This document shows, piece by piece, positions 10,601-20,346 of a DNA stretch of 64,000 nt; positions within the stretch are counted from its first letter, which is position 1, and the number at the start of each line of letters is the position of its first letter. The stretch spans positions 1,226,501 to 1,290,500 of the forward strand of contig OX442318.1 of NCBI GenBank assembly GCA_949358305.1, in the 5' to 3' direction. Origin of the DNA: Strigamia acuminata (lineage: Eukaryota; Arthropoda; Chilopoda; Geophilomorpha; Linotaeniidae). Position numbers and translations under genes: made by a program. Below the pieces are notes generated by a model. The model had not been told where the DNA came from, searched no databases, and saw only the letters and a program-made list of their open reading frames with translations.

Positions 10601-12903
10601 ACTGGACTGTGTGGCATGTAGTAAACTGGTCCTGTTGAAGTTTGGTTGGGTATTTCCTCAACAATGCCCATTTTCAACTGTTCGTCGATGACTTTCTTAT
10701 ACTCTAAATAGAGGTTTGGTTGTTTCCGGAAGCGACGAATCAGCGACATGATGCGTTGTTCTGCTCCCCGATAATTGTCATCCAGTTCGTTGGTGTCCAC
10801 GATCCACGGCAGTTCCACAGAATATTTTAAACCCGTCCATTTGATGGTTTTCTCAAATTTTTGTAACGTTTCTGCGTCGTCGTTGGTTTCGACCGACTCG
10901 TGGCGTACTCCAATCGGTTCCAGTTCCCACATCCGGCGCAAAAGGTCATCTGTCGATGGGGTAAATGTAATTTTGTTTATTCTTACCGGTGCAGCAATAA
11001 CTCTTGTTCCATTCGTGGTCTGTCCGTGTAAAGTCCAGCCAAATTTCGTTTTAACTGCAATTAGATTTTCTTCCAAATATTCGGTTTGACCTGTCATTAC
11101 ACGCCAATAATGGTCCACTCCAATCAACAAATCCACTTCTTTTGAATGCAACGCGACTTGTTTGCAGGCCACCTCGATTTTTCTTCGTTGTAACTCTACT
11201 TTAAGTTGTTTATTCGGCTGTTCTCCGGGCGTGGACGTGACGTGGGCAGTTTCAATGGCTTCGATCGTGACAGCTGGTGACTTCGAACTGGCGGGGCTGA
11301 GGACTAATTCGACTCTGTTGCGTATTTCCGACCTCGGCTCTTGTCCAAACACGGCCAAATTGATTGTCTCTGTTCCTAGAATTTTTAAGTTCAGTTTTTT
11401 TACCAATTCGGACCGTATGAAGGTGCGCTGAGCTCCTCCATCGATGTAACACACTCCCAACGTTGACAGTTTTGGTCCGGCCATCTTCACCATCTGCACC
11501 ATCAAAAATTCGGACTTGGGTGGACAGGTGGTGACGACTGCGTTGGTATGGGTGACTGTCTCTGCGACTTCCGTAGCTTTTGGCGTGTCGCACACGTGGG
11601 TGTGGTGCGTTCCCTCACAGCTGTAGCATTTCATTTTGGTCCTGCACTCCTCCGTTTTATGGGGCACTTTTCCCAAGCATCGCAGGCAGATTCCCTTCTT
11701 TTGCAGTCCTTTACGTCTCTCTTCCATCGAGAGTGGACATCGTTTTCGGTTGTGTTCTGTGGAATCACAAAATTGGCATTTTATTATCATTACCGACAAT
11801 TGTGACGCTGATCCAGATCGAGGCTCCTTTTCTTTTCGTTTGAATTTCCCTTTATTGTTGTGGGCGCTATCCGTGGATGACGATTTGTTTGTTGTCGCAT
11901 CAGGCCTTGTTTGTGTTTTCAACATGTCGTATTTGGCGTGTTTGGCGATGTAGTTGCCCAGCCAATCCATCAATCTCGTTATCGACCTCTCTCCATCACA
12001 GTCCTTGTCGTACTCCATAATCACGTTGCGTGGTATAGCGGATGACAGCACGGGGAAAATGGTACGCTGAATTTCTGCTAGGGGCACCTCAATGTTCGCC
12101 AAATTTTCGATGTTGATCTCCACGTGTCTGTGCAGTTTCTGGAGCCCCATCCTATCTCGATGGCTGTTGACTAAAGGTAGGTTGATTAAATTCGACAAAT
12201 ATTTATTTTCGAGGACAATTTTATCGCCGTATTTTTTCTTCAAGCGCGCAATTGCAATCTCGTAGTTGCCTGTGGTGATCTCTAATGCCTTGATGTCGTC
12301 CAGCGCATCACCGACCAAATAGTTCCTTAAATACAACAGTTTATTAGTTCCATCCAGTTGTTCATCGTCGCCAACTTGGATGGAAAACGTCTTCCAAAAT
12401 CCTCCCCACTCCTCCGGTTTGCGCCCATCGAATTTGGGGATCTCCAGCGGTTTGCGTTTGATGTTTTGCTGGCCGTTCGTCGGTGTTGCACGTGGCGTCG
12501 CCGCCGTCACTGCTGCGATAATGGCCGCCGCGAGTGCGTCGATGTTCGCCGCCGGTTGCGCCTCCGCGTCCGTTCGCAATTGCTGGGCCGGATGGATCGG
12601 ATAATGAGTTTGAATGTACCTTGTTAATTCTGTTCTCGCCGCGGCCAAACGATCCTCCAACGCGTCGAGCGCCTGTACCGTGTCGTCGATCTCCTGGTCG
12701 GATCTCGCTTGGTCCAAGGTGGCGTCGAACGTTGTTTGTGCTCGCTTTTGTTTCTGTTCGAGTTGCTGCATCCACAGTTCAATCGTGGCTTGCATGATCG
12801 CTGCTCGTCCGTGCAGCGCGGCGATAACGGTGGTCAAGAGCGTCTCGGTGACCAATATGGCCGCTCGGAACGCCCTGTTCTTCAGCTCAAAATTTCTCAC
12901 CAT
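7615..12903 (-). CDS. BEL/Pao Gag-Pol polyprotein, 1762 aa
   Basis: An uninterrupted frame. In order it has a coiled-coil-rich N-terminus (about 1-130) and a Gag domain with [16 protein letters not shown]. Cys-His zinc fingers follow at about 375-440 ([37 protein letters not shown]). The aspartic protease has DGGAQRTF, a D-G-G variant of D-S/T-G. The reverse transcriptase has [10 protein letters not shown] and the YVDD box (CLYVDDFIS). RNase H shows [21 protein letters not shown] and [10 protein letters not shown]. The integrase has an HHCC finger (HLQVLHCG...CVVCKK) and a DDE core ([25 protein letters not shown]), with a C-terminal DUF5641-like end. This architecture and the WGGFWE motif are specific to BEL/Pao. 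The ATG at 12901-12903 lies just 3' of the primer site. The last few residues and the stop are encoded by the 3' LTR. Confidence 0.95.
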   Translation of the reverse strand: MVRNFELKNRAFRAAILVTETLLTTVIAALHGRAAIMQATIELWMQQLEQKQKRAQTTFDATLDQARSDQEIDDTVQALDALEDRLAAARTELTRYIQTHYPIHPAQQLRTDAEAQPAANIDALAAAIIAAVTAATPRATPTNGQQNIKRKPLEIPKFDGRKPEEWGGFWKTFSIQVGDDEQLDGTNKLLYLRNYLVGDALDDIKALEITTGNYEIAIARLKKKYGDKIVLENKYLSNLINLPLVNSHRDRMGLQKLHRHVEINIENLANIEVPLAEIQRTIFPVLSSAIPRNVIMEYDKDCDGERSITRLMDWLGNYIAKHAKYDMLKTQTRPDATTNKSSSTDSAHNNKGKFKRKEKEPRSGSASQLSVMIIKCQFCDSTEHNRKRCPLSMEERRKGLQKKGICLRCLGKVPHKTEECRTKMKCYSCEGTHHTHVCDTPKATEVAETVTHTNAVVTTCPPKSEFLMVQMVKMAGPKLSTLGVCYIDGGAQRTFIRSELVKKLNLKILGTETINLAVFGQEPRSEIRNRVELVLSPASSKSPAVTIEAIETAHVTSTPGEQPNKQLKVELQRRKIEVACKQVALHSKEVDLLIGVDHYWRVMTGQTEYLEENLIAVKTKFGWTLHGQTTNGTRVIAAPVRINKITFTPSTDDLLRRMWELEPIGVRHESVETNDDAETLQKFEKTIKWTGLKYSVELPWIVDTNELDDNYRGAEQRIMSLIRRFRKQPNLYLEYKKVIDEQLKMGIVEEIPNQTSTGPVYYMPHSPVIKEERVTTKLRVVFDASSHRKGYLSLNDCLSKGINFLPSLIFILLGFRLGRIAMIGDIKKAFHMIEIALKDRDATRFFWIDECWDGIGKALLKVLRQTRVLFGATPSPFLLSATIRHHLRKYEKKYPETVKLLLRCLYVDDFISSLKTVAQALMTFRQFNLIFAAAGMELAKWQTNSPELRTEFQEECPSDATLTSDEDTKVLGIRWNPNLDELGLAVVETCPPSKKTTKREVIKITAQIFDPLGFATPFTVTARMFFQSLWLRNLPWDDELDNELRADWKKWTDQIPTLRKIQIPRWLGQDEFDQCEVHIFCDASPKAYGAVAYIQNSNGDLIETNFILSKCRVAPVKPLTLPRLELMGALIAVRLSDQIKELLTPGEIFFWTDSQICLHWIKNTTKRPPTFVHNRVLEIREKSKIEEWRHVPGVENPADRLTRGMDADALITEQLWWQGPDWLRGSRRDWPNLPTEPVEEDDETTEMHVETVQTAVTNIFPFARFGLFSKAIRTLAWVFRFADNAGKRQQDANQRGRGPLVATELKRARFGLIRIAQAEVYGQEINQLRDGKQIQRDLKLRDLNPQLNDMGLIELQTRLQKSRDLHTAVQPLILPPNHKLTKLILQHSHLQVLHCGLTATLSKFRDLYWTPSARRTLKSILDKCVVCKKIQGRLMREVPGPLPADRTTKCQPFAVTGVDFAGPIIIKGRTTKAYIALFTCATIRAVHLELVPSLPTTDFLGAFERFISRRGLPKTIYSDNRSTFHRANLELSSLLRSTKDEAFQNYLAQKGIEWKFIVENAPWWGGFWERMVQTVKRCLKKVIGSAHLNFYQFGTFLAQTEAVINRRPITYVYEKPSEAEPLTPAHFLTGTMQTHLPDSGSTEILELTQKKFVRQWQYQQRMLLTFWLRWSREYLKDLKVQTGKSDKRELQIEDVVIIEEQFKPRLKWKMGRVVEVRRGRDDKVRSCELVLADGGKLRRPVQRLVRLEVRLGDPPAGSVKIG

Positions 12904-12940
12904 TTTGGATAATTTGGATTAGATGGGAAATTAAATAAGT

Positions 12941-12958
12941 TCCCGGGTTTCGGCACCA
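12941..12958 (-). promoter_or_regulatory. Primer-binding site, complementary to tRNA-Phe 3' end
   Basis: The + strand reads TCCCGGGTTTCGGCACCA, which is the 3' end of metazoan tRNA-Phe including CCA, as I know that tRNA. It lies one base inside the 5' LTR. In element orientation the site begins TGGTGCCGAAACC. The tRNA identity is from knowledge of the conserved tRNA-Phe T-arm/acceptor and was not searched. Confidence 0.8.
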
Positions 12959-12959
12959 A

Positions 12960-13571
12960 TGTTAAATTTGAATAAAATATCTTAACTCAAATCTAGCAAC
13001 AAATTATCTAAGTCCTGGATACAAATGATACAGTTCTTTTGAGTTCTTGAAGTCCAAAATGGCGATTTTAGCAGAGAGAAATAACACACAACCACACAGT
13101 GAAGGTAAAAAGTACACTGGTCTTTATTCAATTATTTACACAAAAGGAAAAGGTAAAGAATGCAGATGACACGCTCTGAGCACCAATGGAAACGGTGCAC
13201 ACAAATTTGGAAAAACCCCACCAATTAAAAGATTAACGTGGGGACAAGAACATTGTACAAACTAGAACAGGTCAATACACTCAAATGACAAATGGTAATT
13301 AATAATAAAAGTGTTACATCTTCAAATCAAAACATAATATTGAAGCCTAAATATGAGAAACAATATAATCAGCAAATCAATGTTAAATTCAAATCAAATA
13401 TCAAAATCAATAATGTTATTATACAACACCTCAAAGCAATGTAAAAAATGGCAAATAAAATTACCCAATCACCAATATAGAAAGGAATAACAAATCAAGG
13501 TGGAAAATAGAAATACAAATGGCAATTTAAATAATGGTTTATTTAACCCGTAAAATCACCCGATTTTCACA
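12960..13571 (-). repeat. 5' LTR of BEL/Pao element
   Basis: 612 bp, the partner of 7017-7630. In element orientation it is followed after one base by the tRNA-Phe-like primer-binding site and then the gag-pol ATG 56 nt past the LTR, so this LTR should hold the promoter. Confidence 0.9.
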
Positions 13572-13576
13572 CTAGG

Positions 13577-14193
13577 ATAGGCTTCACTTTGTTCTGTAGT
13601 AACTGTAGGTAATCAACTGCTTTTACTTGTCCTGTCAACCGTTCTAGATGAATGAATCCATCAGGACAAACTAGTCCCCAGACCATTACACTTCCTCCGC
13701 CCATATGACGTTTAATACAAGAATTTTTGGTGTATTTGTCACAATATGAGCCAAAATTATCAGGTCCATCAAATGTAAACTTCTTCCCATCACTAAAAAC
13801 AGTTTTGTCAAAAGGATGATTTTCAGCAATCCACTTTAGTGCTGATTCCAGTCGGTTTTTCTCATGCTGTTTGGTCAAAGGTAATTTTTGCACAACATTC
13901 TTGTAAACAAACCCTTCTCGGGCTAATTCACGTTGCACAGTCTTAACTGAAACAGATAAATCACAATTTTTTTTGATTTTTCTGACTGTAACCATCTCAT
14001 CTCGTCCTGCAAGTTTGCGAACAGCTCTCTTTATCCTGTTTTTTTCCTTCAGTTTTAACTTAAATTTAGGTCCTCTTTTCTTCTTAACTTTCTCATAATC
14101 ATTTCTCACCATTTTATGCACTGAACTTTTGGGAAGTTTGAGATCACGGCTTATTTGTCTGATCCCATGGCCACTCGCAAATAATTCCTTCAC
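13577..14193 (-). pseudogene. Tc1-like transposase, N-terminal part (broken by BEL insertion)
   Basis: About 205 residues. First comes an N-terminal helix-turn-helix DNA-binding part (GIRQISRDLKLPKSSVHKMV). A second HTH region (VRKIKKNCDLSVSVKTVQREL) follows, then the start of the DDE catalytic domain with the first Asp in VFSDGKKF and the GGGSVMVWG motif of Tc1 transposases. The frame then runs into the BEL LTR at 13576. Removing BEL plus one CTAGG copy rejoins it in frame with 6668-7016. No in-frame ATG precedes the homologous region (the first candidate codon is GTG at 14193, with a stop about 40 nt upstream), so the 5' end is degenerate. The element cannot move itself. Confidence 0.85.
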
Positions 14194-14303
14194 TTTGGCT
14201 ATAATATCCTTCCCATATATCGCTGCATGTGTTTACTAGCTTGTCTGATATCAGATTATCATAAACTGATAATTTTTCAAAGTTTGGTTGAATACATTAG
14301 CAT

Positions 14304-14521
14304 ATTTAGGTGTCCACAAAATTGTGTCTTGGGTGTCCACAAAATTGTGTCACCGTGAAAATATGAATTTTTGCTGCTAAAACTTTATTTCTGTATTGAT
14401 TTTAATTTCCTTTAATTTTTGTATTAGAAAATAAGTCAATCTTATGATTTTTATCTTGGTTTATTCCAACAGCATCCCAATTTGCTAAAACATGCTGTCC
14501 ACAAAAATGTGTCCGGCAGGA
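14304..14521 (-). repeat. Right terminal inverted repeat of Tc1-like element
   Basis: Inverted copy of 6418-6635 with the same length (218 bp) and the same tandem GTGTCCACAAAATTGTGTC motifs on its inner side. The two arms differ at only a few bases, for example at the terminal three. Confidence 0.85.
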
Positions 14522-15083
14522 TAAACACATTGGAGTTTCTAAATGGCACAATCAATTTTGCAAATAATTAAAAACCAGCGTTGTATTGCTGATTTAATAA
14601 TCTCGTGTTCAAAACTACTTATTCCCCACACTTGTTTTTCTCAAGCAAATTTATTCAAATTAATTCCTTCTTCTCGAAATGTATTTTAAATTTGACACTA
14701 ACATAACCTAATAAATTCAAAAAATACTTGTAAATTGGTAGATACACACTTTAATCCTTGCTGAAAACACGTCATTCAAACTTCAAATTATTTTTATGTA
14801 TAATTATCACTTAAGGTTAAAAAATCATTGATGTTTGTAACGCACACAAAATCTGTACGTAGTAATTAATTCACGAATAAAAATTTAATGATCTAAAATT
14901 CATTACCATATTCCAAATATTGATTACCCAAGCCCACAGAGGAAAACACACTTGTCCATTTCAACTCAGAAATCAATCAACACAAGTTGGAATTAAACGT
15001 GAGATATGGCATAAGCTCAGACGTCTAAGGCATAAGTATTAACATCCGTCATAAATTGTTCAAATTGGTCACAAATTTCAAAG

Positions 15084-15270
15084 ATTTCTCAAACTTGACA
15101 GAATTTTTTAAATATTTCTCAAACTTGACAGAATTTTTTAAATATTTCTCAAACTTGACAGAATTTTTTAAATATTTCTCAAACTTGACAGAATTTTTTA
15201 AATATTTCTCAAACTTGACAGAATTTTTTAAATATTTCTCAAATTTATCACAAGTTTTCAAACATTGCCC
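15084..15270. repeat. 30-bp tandem repeat, about six copies
   Basis: The unit AAATATTTCTCAAACTTGAC followed by AGAATTTTTT repeats five to six times with almost no divergence in the centre and decayed copies at both ends. Because the unit is a multiple of three it leaves long open frames on both strands, which are artefacts of the repeat. The flanking block (about 15280-15420, with GGCAAACTCGTTGTCCCAGC) and diverged forms of the repeat recur at 49650-50345, so the array belongs to a dispersed family. Confidence 0.9.
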
Positions 15271-16807
15271 AAATTTGTAACACTTCTTTAAAAATTTATC
15301 CAATCAATCTTGTACTTGTAAAATGTAAAATCTTTCATCCTATGCATTTAGGCAAACTCGTTGTCCCAGCCACTAAACTGTTTCAGTATCTGTAAATTAC
15401 ATTTTAAATGCACTTTCTCTTTCCTCGTTCTCTGAAGCTCCTCCGCTGAAAATGGCCCTGGATTCCAGCAGAGCACATCTCAAGAATATATCTTAGTTGT
15501 ACAGACAAATTTATAGAAATTGTAAAAATAAACTTGATATTAATCAATAGTAACTTTAATTTAGCATCAACATACTGGGCGAGAACTACAACCCTTGACA
15601 AAATGTACTCAAACATGTTGTACAATTTGTGTGCAGTTTCTGTCTGAAATTCACTTAATCACAAAAACCTCAAAAAGGAAGAGATTTGTTCAATTGTAAT
15701 AGCAAATCCAGAAAGACTTAAATTAAAATTGTACAAACGCGAGTGCACAGTACCAATGTGGCAATTTTGAAAAACATGTAGACAGAATTTTGTCTACATA
15801 TTGTTCAAAATACAATACAATACAATACAATACTGCAAAATAAAATTACTTTCGTCTAATCATTATTTACCACATTATTGGTGATGAATTTCAATATTTC
15901 TAATTGAAATTGGTATCACTTGTTAAACAACCAAATGAACACTCATCACACACTTTGCAGATTAATTCCGATAACAAATCTCATTTCCACGGCACAATTT
16001 ACCCATCAGGAAATGTAAAAATAAAACGATCAATTTCCTCGTTAAATTGCTGAAATTTACCAGTCTGGGAATACACAAAACAATGCTAATGGGTGTTTAT
16101 TGCCAGATGATGCTCAATGATTCACACAATCATCGAAAAAAGGAATGATCTTAGTCATGCAAATGTTTTAACTACGCATAAACAACATCGTGAAATGAAT
16201 CATTTTTAAGTATTGAATGTAACTATTTGTGAGCCACCCTCTTGTAATTCATCACGCGAAAACTGTACTGTGTTAGGAGCAAACAACTTTATATCTTAAT
16301 CGTCACAGTTCAGGTAAGCTTTCTCAACATGAGCAATTCAACAACAAGCATACTTATTTATTGTCTACGCGCAATACGTCACTTTAGAAAGAAAACACAC
16401 GGTCACATTGCTTAGATAACAGTAAGGTCGACATACTTACATTACAGTGTGTGGACCGTCAGCTGTCGGTGCTGCAAAATACGACGACGACATCAATTCA
16501 AGCAGCGATTCTTGATGCACGCCGCCAGAATGACTCAAATTCAATCAAAAACGTATTAAATATTGGTCAAATTGGTCATTTTAATCCCGTGCGTTCAACC
16601 TGGATGATTTTAATCACTGAAAATAAGAAATTACATCAAATTAATTCCATTTTTTGATGTTTTTAAGCGCGCACACATCGTCGCACCAATTTGCTTGCGG
16701 TGCTTTCTTCGTTCAACCTCTGTCCGGCCGATTTAATAACGTCTCAGCAATTGTCTAAGATGAAATTGGATACGTTAGGAATCGTTTTGGATTTAATTTG
16801 GTGAATT

Positions 16808-16903
16808 TTACCGACGCAACTCGGCGGGAAGATCGACGCTTTCTACAATTTGCTCCAACATGTTCACCGCGGCTCGGGCCAGTCGTACGACGACGTCAAT
16901 TAC
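16808..16903 (-). CDS. Possible 3' terminal exon of an unknown gene
   Basis: On the - strand a polypyrimidine-type acceptor (CCACCAATTTCAG) is followed by 32 codons ending in TAA. They read VIDVVVRLARAAVNMLEQI then VESVDLPAELRR, an amphipathic helix-like tail. It is clearly higher in GC than its surroundings. A candidate upstream donor (CTCCAG, then GTAAAT at about 16964) would give an open frame (phase 0), but no start codon follows within that exon. Function is unknown. A non-coding CpG-rich element is the alternative. Confidence 0.22.
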   Translation of the reverse strand, partial: VIDVVVRLARAAVNMLEQIVESVDLPAELRR

Positions 16904-18059
16904 CTGAAATTGGTGGAAAATAAATGAAATATTTTCTGTTTTTCTAAAATGGTTTTTTATTTACCTGGAGAGCACTTCGTTCGAAAATGATGATTGATTA
17001 AGATTATTCATCTCGCATTTCGTGGGACGTGATAACCGCCATTTTCGAGTTCCCTAGTGGCAAAAATTAGAAACTGAAAAAGCGCCGCAAACTAATCTGT
17101 AGCCATTACTCGGAGATGAATAAATGGAAAAAAATGTTTTTAAAAAAATTACCAAACACTTCTAAACTTCAAATTTTCAATTTTCGTATTAATTAAATGC
17201 ATGCATTTTTTTTAGTATTCATTTTCTTTACCTATATCACAATAAACTGATTTCTAAAATTTTATGAAAATAATTGAATTTTATTGAATGACTTTTTGGC
17301 TTTTGAAGGTCTGCAAGCAAAAGCAATCACCAAAGCATATAATTTATGAGTGTACAAAATTTGTGTGTATGATTCCGCCTTTCTTGAATGCAGGGAAAAC
17401 GACTTCAATCATAAAACCCCCTAAATAGTTGAGTACAAATTCAAACATTTATTTTGTTTTTGATGTTGGTTTATTACTGCTTTTGTGACAACTACATCGA
17501 GCCAATATCACAAAATGAATAATTCATCAAGTCTTTTTTAATCTAATTCAGTAATGTCTGTTTTTATGTCAACCGTGCCCATTTTAATCAAAAAATATAT
17601 TGATTTGGTGCGCCCAAGCACGAATAAAAATATTGCCTTCATTTCAGTAGTTATAAGTTTTCTCACCGGAAGCGTGACAATGTAAATCTATTGAGTTTCA
17701 GTGGCCCCAGACAGCTCAACTTGCTCTCTCCTAACTGAATCAATGGTGAGCAAACTCAAAAATGTTAAAATTTATTTTTCTCATCGAAGAAAATTAATCA
17801 AAAACTCAGCAAAACTCGTTAATTTATTCATTTATTTATAAGCACCAGCGACACAATTCACGAATATCTTCCGAAAGCCATAAACGATAAAAAAAAATTT
17901 TCTTTAATTTAGTATTTAGATACGTCTTTGTGATGAATGAATTTGAACAGACCAAGCAAATTTAAAACTGTAAGTGCATTGGTGAAAGAAAAACATAAAA
18001 ATTGTCAGTTTAAATACTTCAGCAAGCCTGGCAGACAGTCCTATCCTACAGACGGAATA

Positions 18060-18370
18060 GACGAACCTAAAATGGGAGAAAGAGAGGTCTGAGTGGTGTA
18101 GTTGGGTTACAGGCCACCAGGGACCTTCTCCCTGTTCACCACTGTGATGCCCAGTGACCTGTTTCAGACCGAGTTGCAGCCTACACGAGTGTTCAAGTAA
18201 GTGTGAAGAGAGTAACCGACCGCACCATACTTGGGACATACGAGGTCTGTTGCCCTTATGTGCAATGGGCCGGTTGACCTAATTCCAGCCGTATTGCTGG
18301 TGTAGTGGCATGTTTTACATTGACCACATCTAGTCACCCGGTCCTAAGTTGAAATCCACCTTCACCTTTC
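18060..18370 (+). repeat. Possible tRNA-derived SINE-like stretch
   Basis: This GC-richer block carries two RNA polymerase III box-like pairs. The first A-box-like sequence is TGGTGTAGTTGGGTTA at about 18096, with GAGTTGCAGCC downstream. The second is TGGTGTAGTGGCATG at about 18298, with AAGTTGAAATCC 45 bp on. Box spacing in the second pair fits a tRNA head. No second copy was found in the window, so the SINE identity is unproven. Confidence 0.28.
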
Positions 18371-18723
18371 GAGGACTGAATTTTATCAAATCTCCTACCT
18401 AAATATTGGTTAAAAAAACAATTTAGTCAACAGTTTTAATTAGATTAATTGATTAATTGAATAAACTTTCATTGAATAAACACAAACGAGAAGTACAGAG
18501 TGTCTCAAAAAAAATGTACACACATTTTATTTGAATCAAATTAAACATATTCATTGCATTTGGTGCGTGCTGTGTGAACTCTTATAGTCAATCAATATAG
18601 AGACTAAAAATACATTTTATCGTTTCATTGCAAGAAAGCAATCAATTTTATGATACTTTCAAAGTTTAAATTCATTCAGTTCTGCGTGTAATTCTTTAAA
18701 CAGCTAAAACGGAAGACAAAAAT

Positions 18724-19718
18724 ATGCGCGTGTTTCAGCCATTAAGCGGAATTCAACAACTAAGGAGAAGAAGACTGCGACACATTGTTGTTACTGTCAT
18801 AGCAGAAGAATCGGAGATACCACCATTTGTCAAATCTCTGAAAAACAATTCAAAAAAGGAAAAATTTAATCGTCATCTGTTTTTCGCATTACTTCTTGTC
18901 AATTTGGCAGTATGCATTTACCAAACTGTAGATCGGATATTGCATTACATGGATGAACCGACAACAGTCAATGCGCATTTCATTGAAACAGTGCATGGCA
19001 TTTTCCCGTATGTTTACTTTTTCCCACACACAACACAAGAATTTAATAATTTTAGAGCAAAAGTGAGTGGCAAAAAAAAAGATCTCAAAAGCTGTGATGG
19101 TAGAACAATAGCCGAAAGAGGATATGCCGATAATTATAAAGATAAATATAATCTACTTGATGTTTTAAAATACATGAGTATACCGAGTTACATAACTGAT
19201 GCACACTTCAAAATGGTAAAATTCTATCTATTTCTTGTTCTTACTTGTTAGTGTAATAAATGAGTAATCCTATTGCAGGGAAAATTGCGCATTAATCTGA
19301 CAATTCAAAATTACGATAGTTTTGTACAAGCTACTGCTCAAGTTTCAAGTCGTAAGTAAAACAAAATGCATTTACAATTGTTATTTCTAAATCCTTTATC
19401 GTTGATTAGCATTAAAGTTGCCATATGGATATTCTGATTGCAAGATGGTAATCAAACTAAAATTCCCAGCAAAATGCGAAATGGTTAATGTATGTTTATA
19501 ATGTTGCCGAAATTACAAAATTTGTGTAGTGCCCAAACTGTTAGACTTGTTCTTAAAATTTTCAGGTAAAAATAAATCCTTCACCGGTCTACTATTATGC
19601 ATCTGGTTTTATTGAAGGAGTGAAATTGTTACTGAATACAAAAGACATTGCAACCATTCATGGAGATAGAGAAAATTTGACAACAACTAGACATATTGCT
19701 ACAACTAATTTGGAAAAA
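18724..19718 (+). CDS. Two-unit (concatenated) DEG/ENaC channel, exons 1-4 (5' part)
   Basis: The 5' part of the gene that continues at 41800-44236. Exon 1 is 18724-19215 (ATG start, 164 codons), exon 2 19279-19351, exon 3 19410-19483 and exon 4 19566-19718. All have GT-AG borders and phases that fit (0, 1, 0, 0). Exon 1 encodes a basic cytoplasmic N-terminus, then TM1 of the first channel unit at about residues 51-71 (HLFFALLLVNLAVCIYQTV). The rest is ectodomain, including Cys in KSCDG and YSDCK. The start was chosen because the ATG opens the frame after AT-rich non-coding sequence and leaves a cytoplasmic tail of normal length. DEG/ENaC family channels pass Na+ in response to peptides, acid or mechanical force. 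The ligand here cannot be read from sequence. Intron 4 (19719-41799) was about 230 bp before a gypsy element landed in it. Confidence 0.8.
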
Positions 19719-19904
19719 GTAAGAAAACAAACAAACTTTACATAAAAAAAATTTAATCCAATATTTGTGTCATTCATGTCAAATGCATGTGCACCGAATC
19801 GATGTATTCCAATTTGAAATGCGGCAGAGAATCTTATTTTAACTTTTTGGAGCCCCTACTGTAGCATACATTTAAAAAAAATTAAATTTTAATTTCTTAC
19901 ATTA

Positions 19905-20117
19905 TGAAGAGTTCTTACAACTCGATGTGACTCTCTAATTTAGACACGGAAAACATGTTCACTCTCATTTATTGAACTCGTCATACACAACTGAATTCCA
20001 GAATATGTGTTGCCATGGTTAGTTTCCAAACAATCACCAACCATGGCACATTGTTACAACAATCATATAATACTGTCAATTCACACTTAATAGTTAATTT
20101 ATAATCAGAATCTAACA
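19905..20117 (-). repeat. 3' LTR of gypsy element
   Basis: 213 bp, identical by eye to 41536-41748. In element orientation it starts TGTTAGATTCTG and ends CTCTTCA. The bases just upstream of it in element orientation (20118-20130) read ACTGGGGAGGAA, a good polypurine tract. Confidence 0.92.
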
Positions 20118-20346
20118 TTCCTCCCCAGTTACAATGTTCACAACTTGTAATTTCACACTTTTCAAATTAACCCAAATAGCCACATCTAATGATTAAAACT
20201 TCTTCAATAAAACACTTTACAATTTTCAATTTGAGCCAAGAAAACACAAACTACAATTCTTATCTCATTGCTAATAAAAACGACCTTTTTATACAATTTC
20301 AAACAGTTTTCTTTACTTTTCACAACAACACTATTTAGCTCCATCA

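Larger units (their letters stand above)
7017..13571 (-). mobile_element. BEL/Pao LTR retrotransposon, nearly intact
   Basis: Complete element with LTRs 7017-7630 (614 bp) and 12960-13571 (612 bp), TG...CA ends, and a perfect 5-bp duplication CTAGG at 7012-7016 and 13572-13576. The LTRs differ by one CA unit in a short CA run and at least one substitution (CCTTG against CATTG), so the insertion is young. A single long gag-pol frame fills the interior on the - strand. It sits inside the transposase gene of a Tc1-like element. Confidence 0.95.
6418..14521 (-). mobile_element. Tc1-like DNA transposon, decayed and split by a BEL/Pao insertion
   Basis: The ends are CACTGCCGGACAC (left) and GTGTCCGGCAGGA (right), flanked by TA at 6416-6417 and 14522-14523. 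This is the TA duplication of Tc1/mariner elements. Without the 6,555-bp BEL element and its 5-bp duplication, the transposon is about 1.54 kb, normal for the group. The transposase lies on the - strand in two pieces (13577-14193 and 6668-7016). The terminal inverted repeats are long (218 bp) and contain internal direct repeats. Confidence 0.85.
14524..18723. other. Intergenic region between Tc1-like element and two-unit channel gene
   Basis: Mostly AT-rich non-coding sequence. The recognisable items (30-bp satellite, a possible - strand exon, a tRNA-like/SINE-like stretch) are listed separately. A short ATACA-type run lies at about 15808-15832. At about 16440-17060 the sequence is richer in CpG than its surroundings, which could mark a promoter or exon of an unrecognised gene. 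Nothing else is supported. Confidence 0.5.

Noticed and set aside
8775-12922. Many + strand frames of 60-230 codons opposite the BEL polyprotein, for example 9026-9721
   Set aside because: They are shadows of the dense - strand coding sequence and show no domain, start context or splice logic.
15084-15270. CRISPR-like array (also considered for 50761-51101)
   Set aside because: The repeats are contiguous without unique spacers and the genome is eukaryotic, so these are satellites.
15049-15303. Open frames on both strands with repeated KYLKNSVKFE / TEFFKYFSNL
   Set aside because: They arise from the 30-bp tandem repeat, whose length is a multiple of three. There is no sign of a real repetitive protein gene.
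17916-18239. 107-aa - strand frame
   Set aside because: It overlaps the SINE-like GC-rich stretch, and no domain or splice signals are seen.
18495-18540. GTGTCTCAAAAAAAATGTACAC resembling a Tc/mariner-type terminus just upstream of the channel gene
   Set aside because: No matching inverted end or TA duplication was found, so it is too weak to report as an element.
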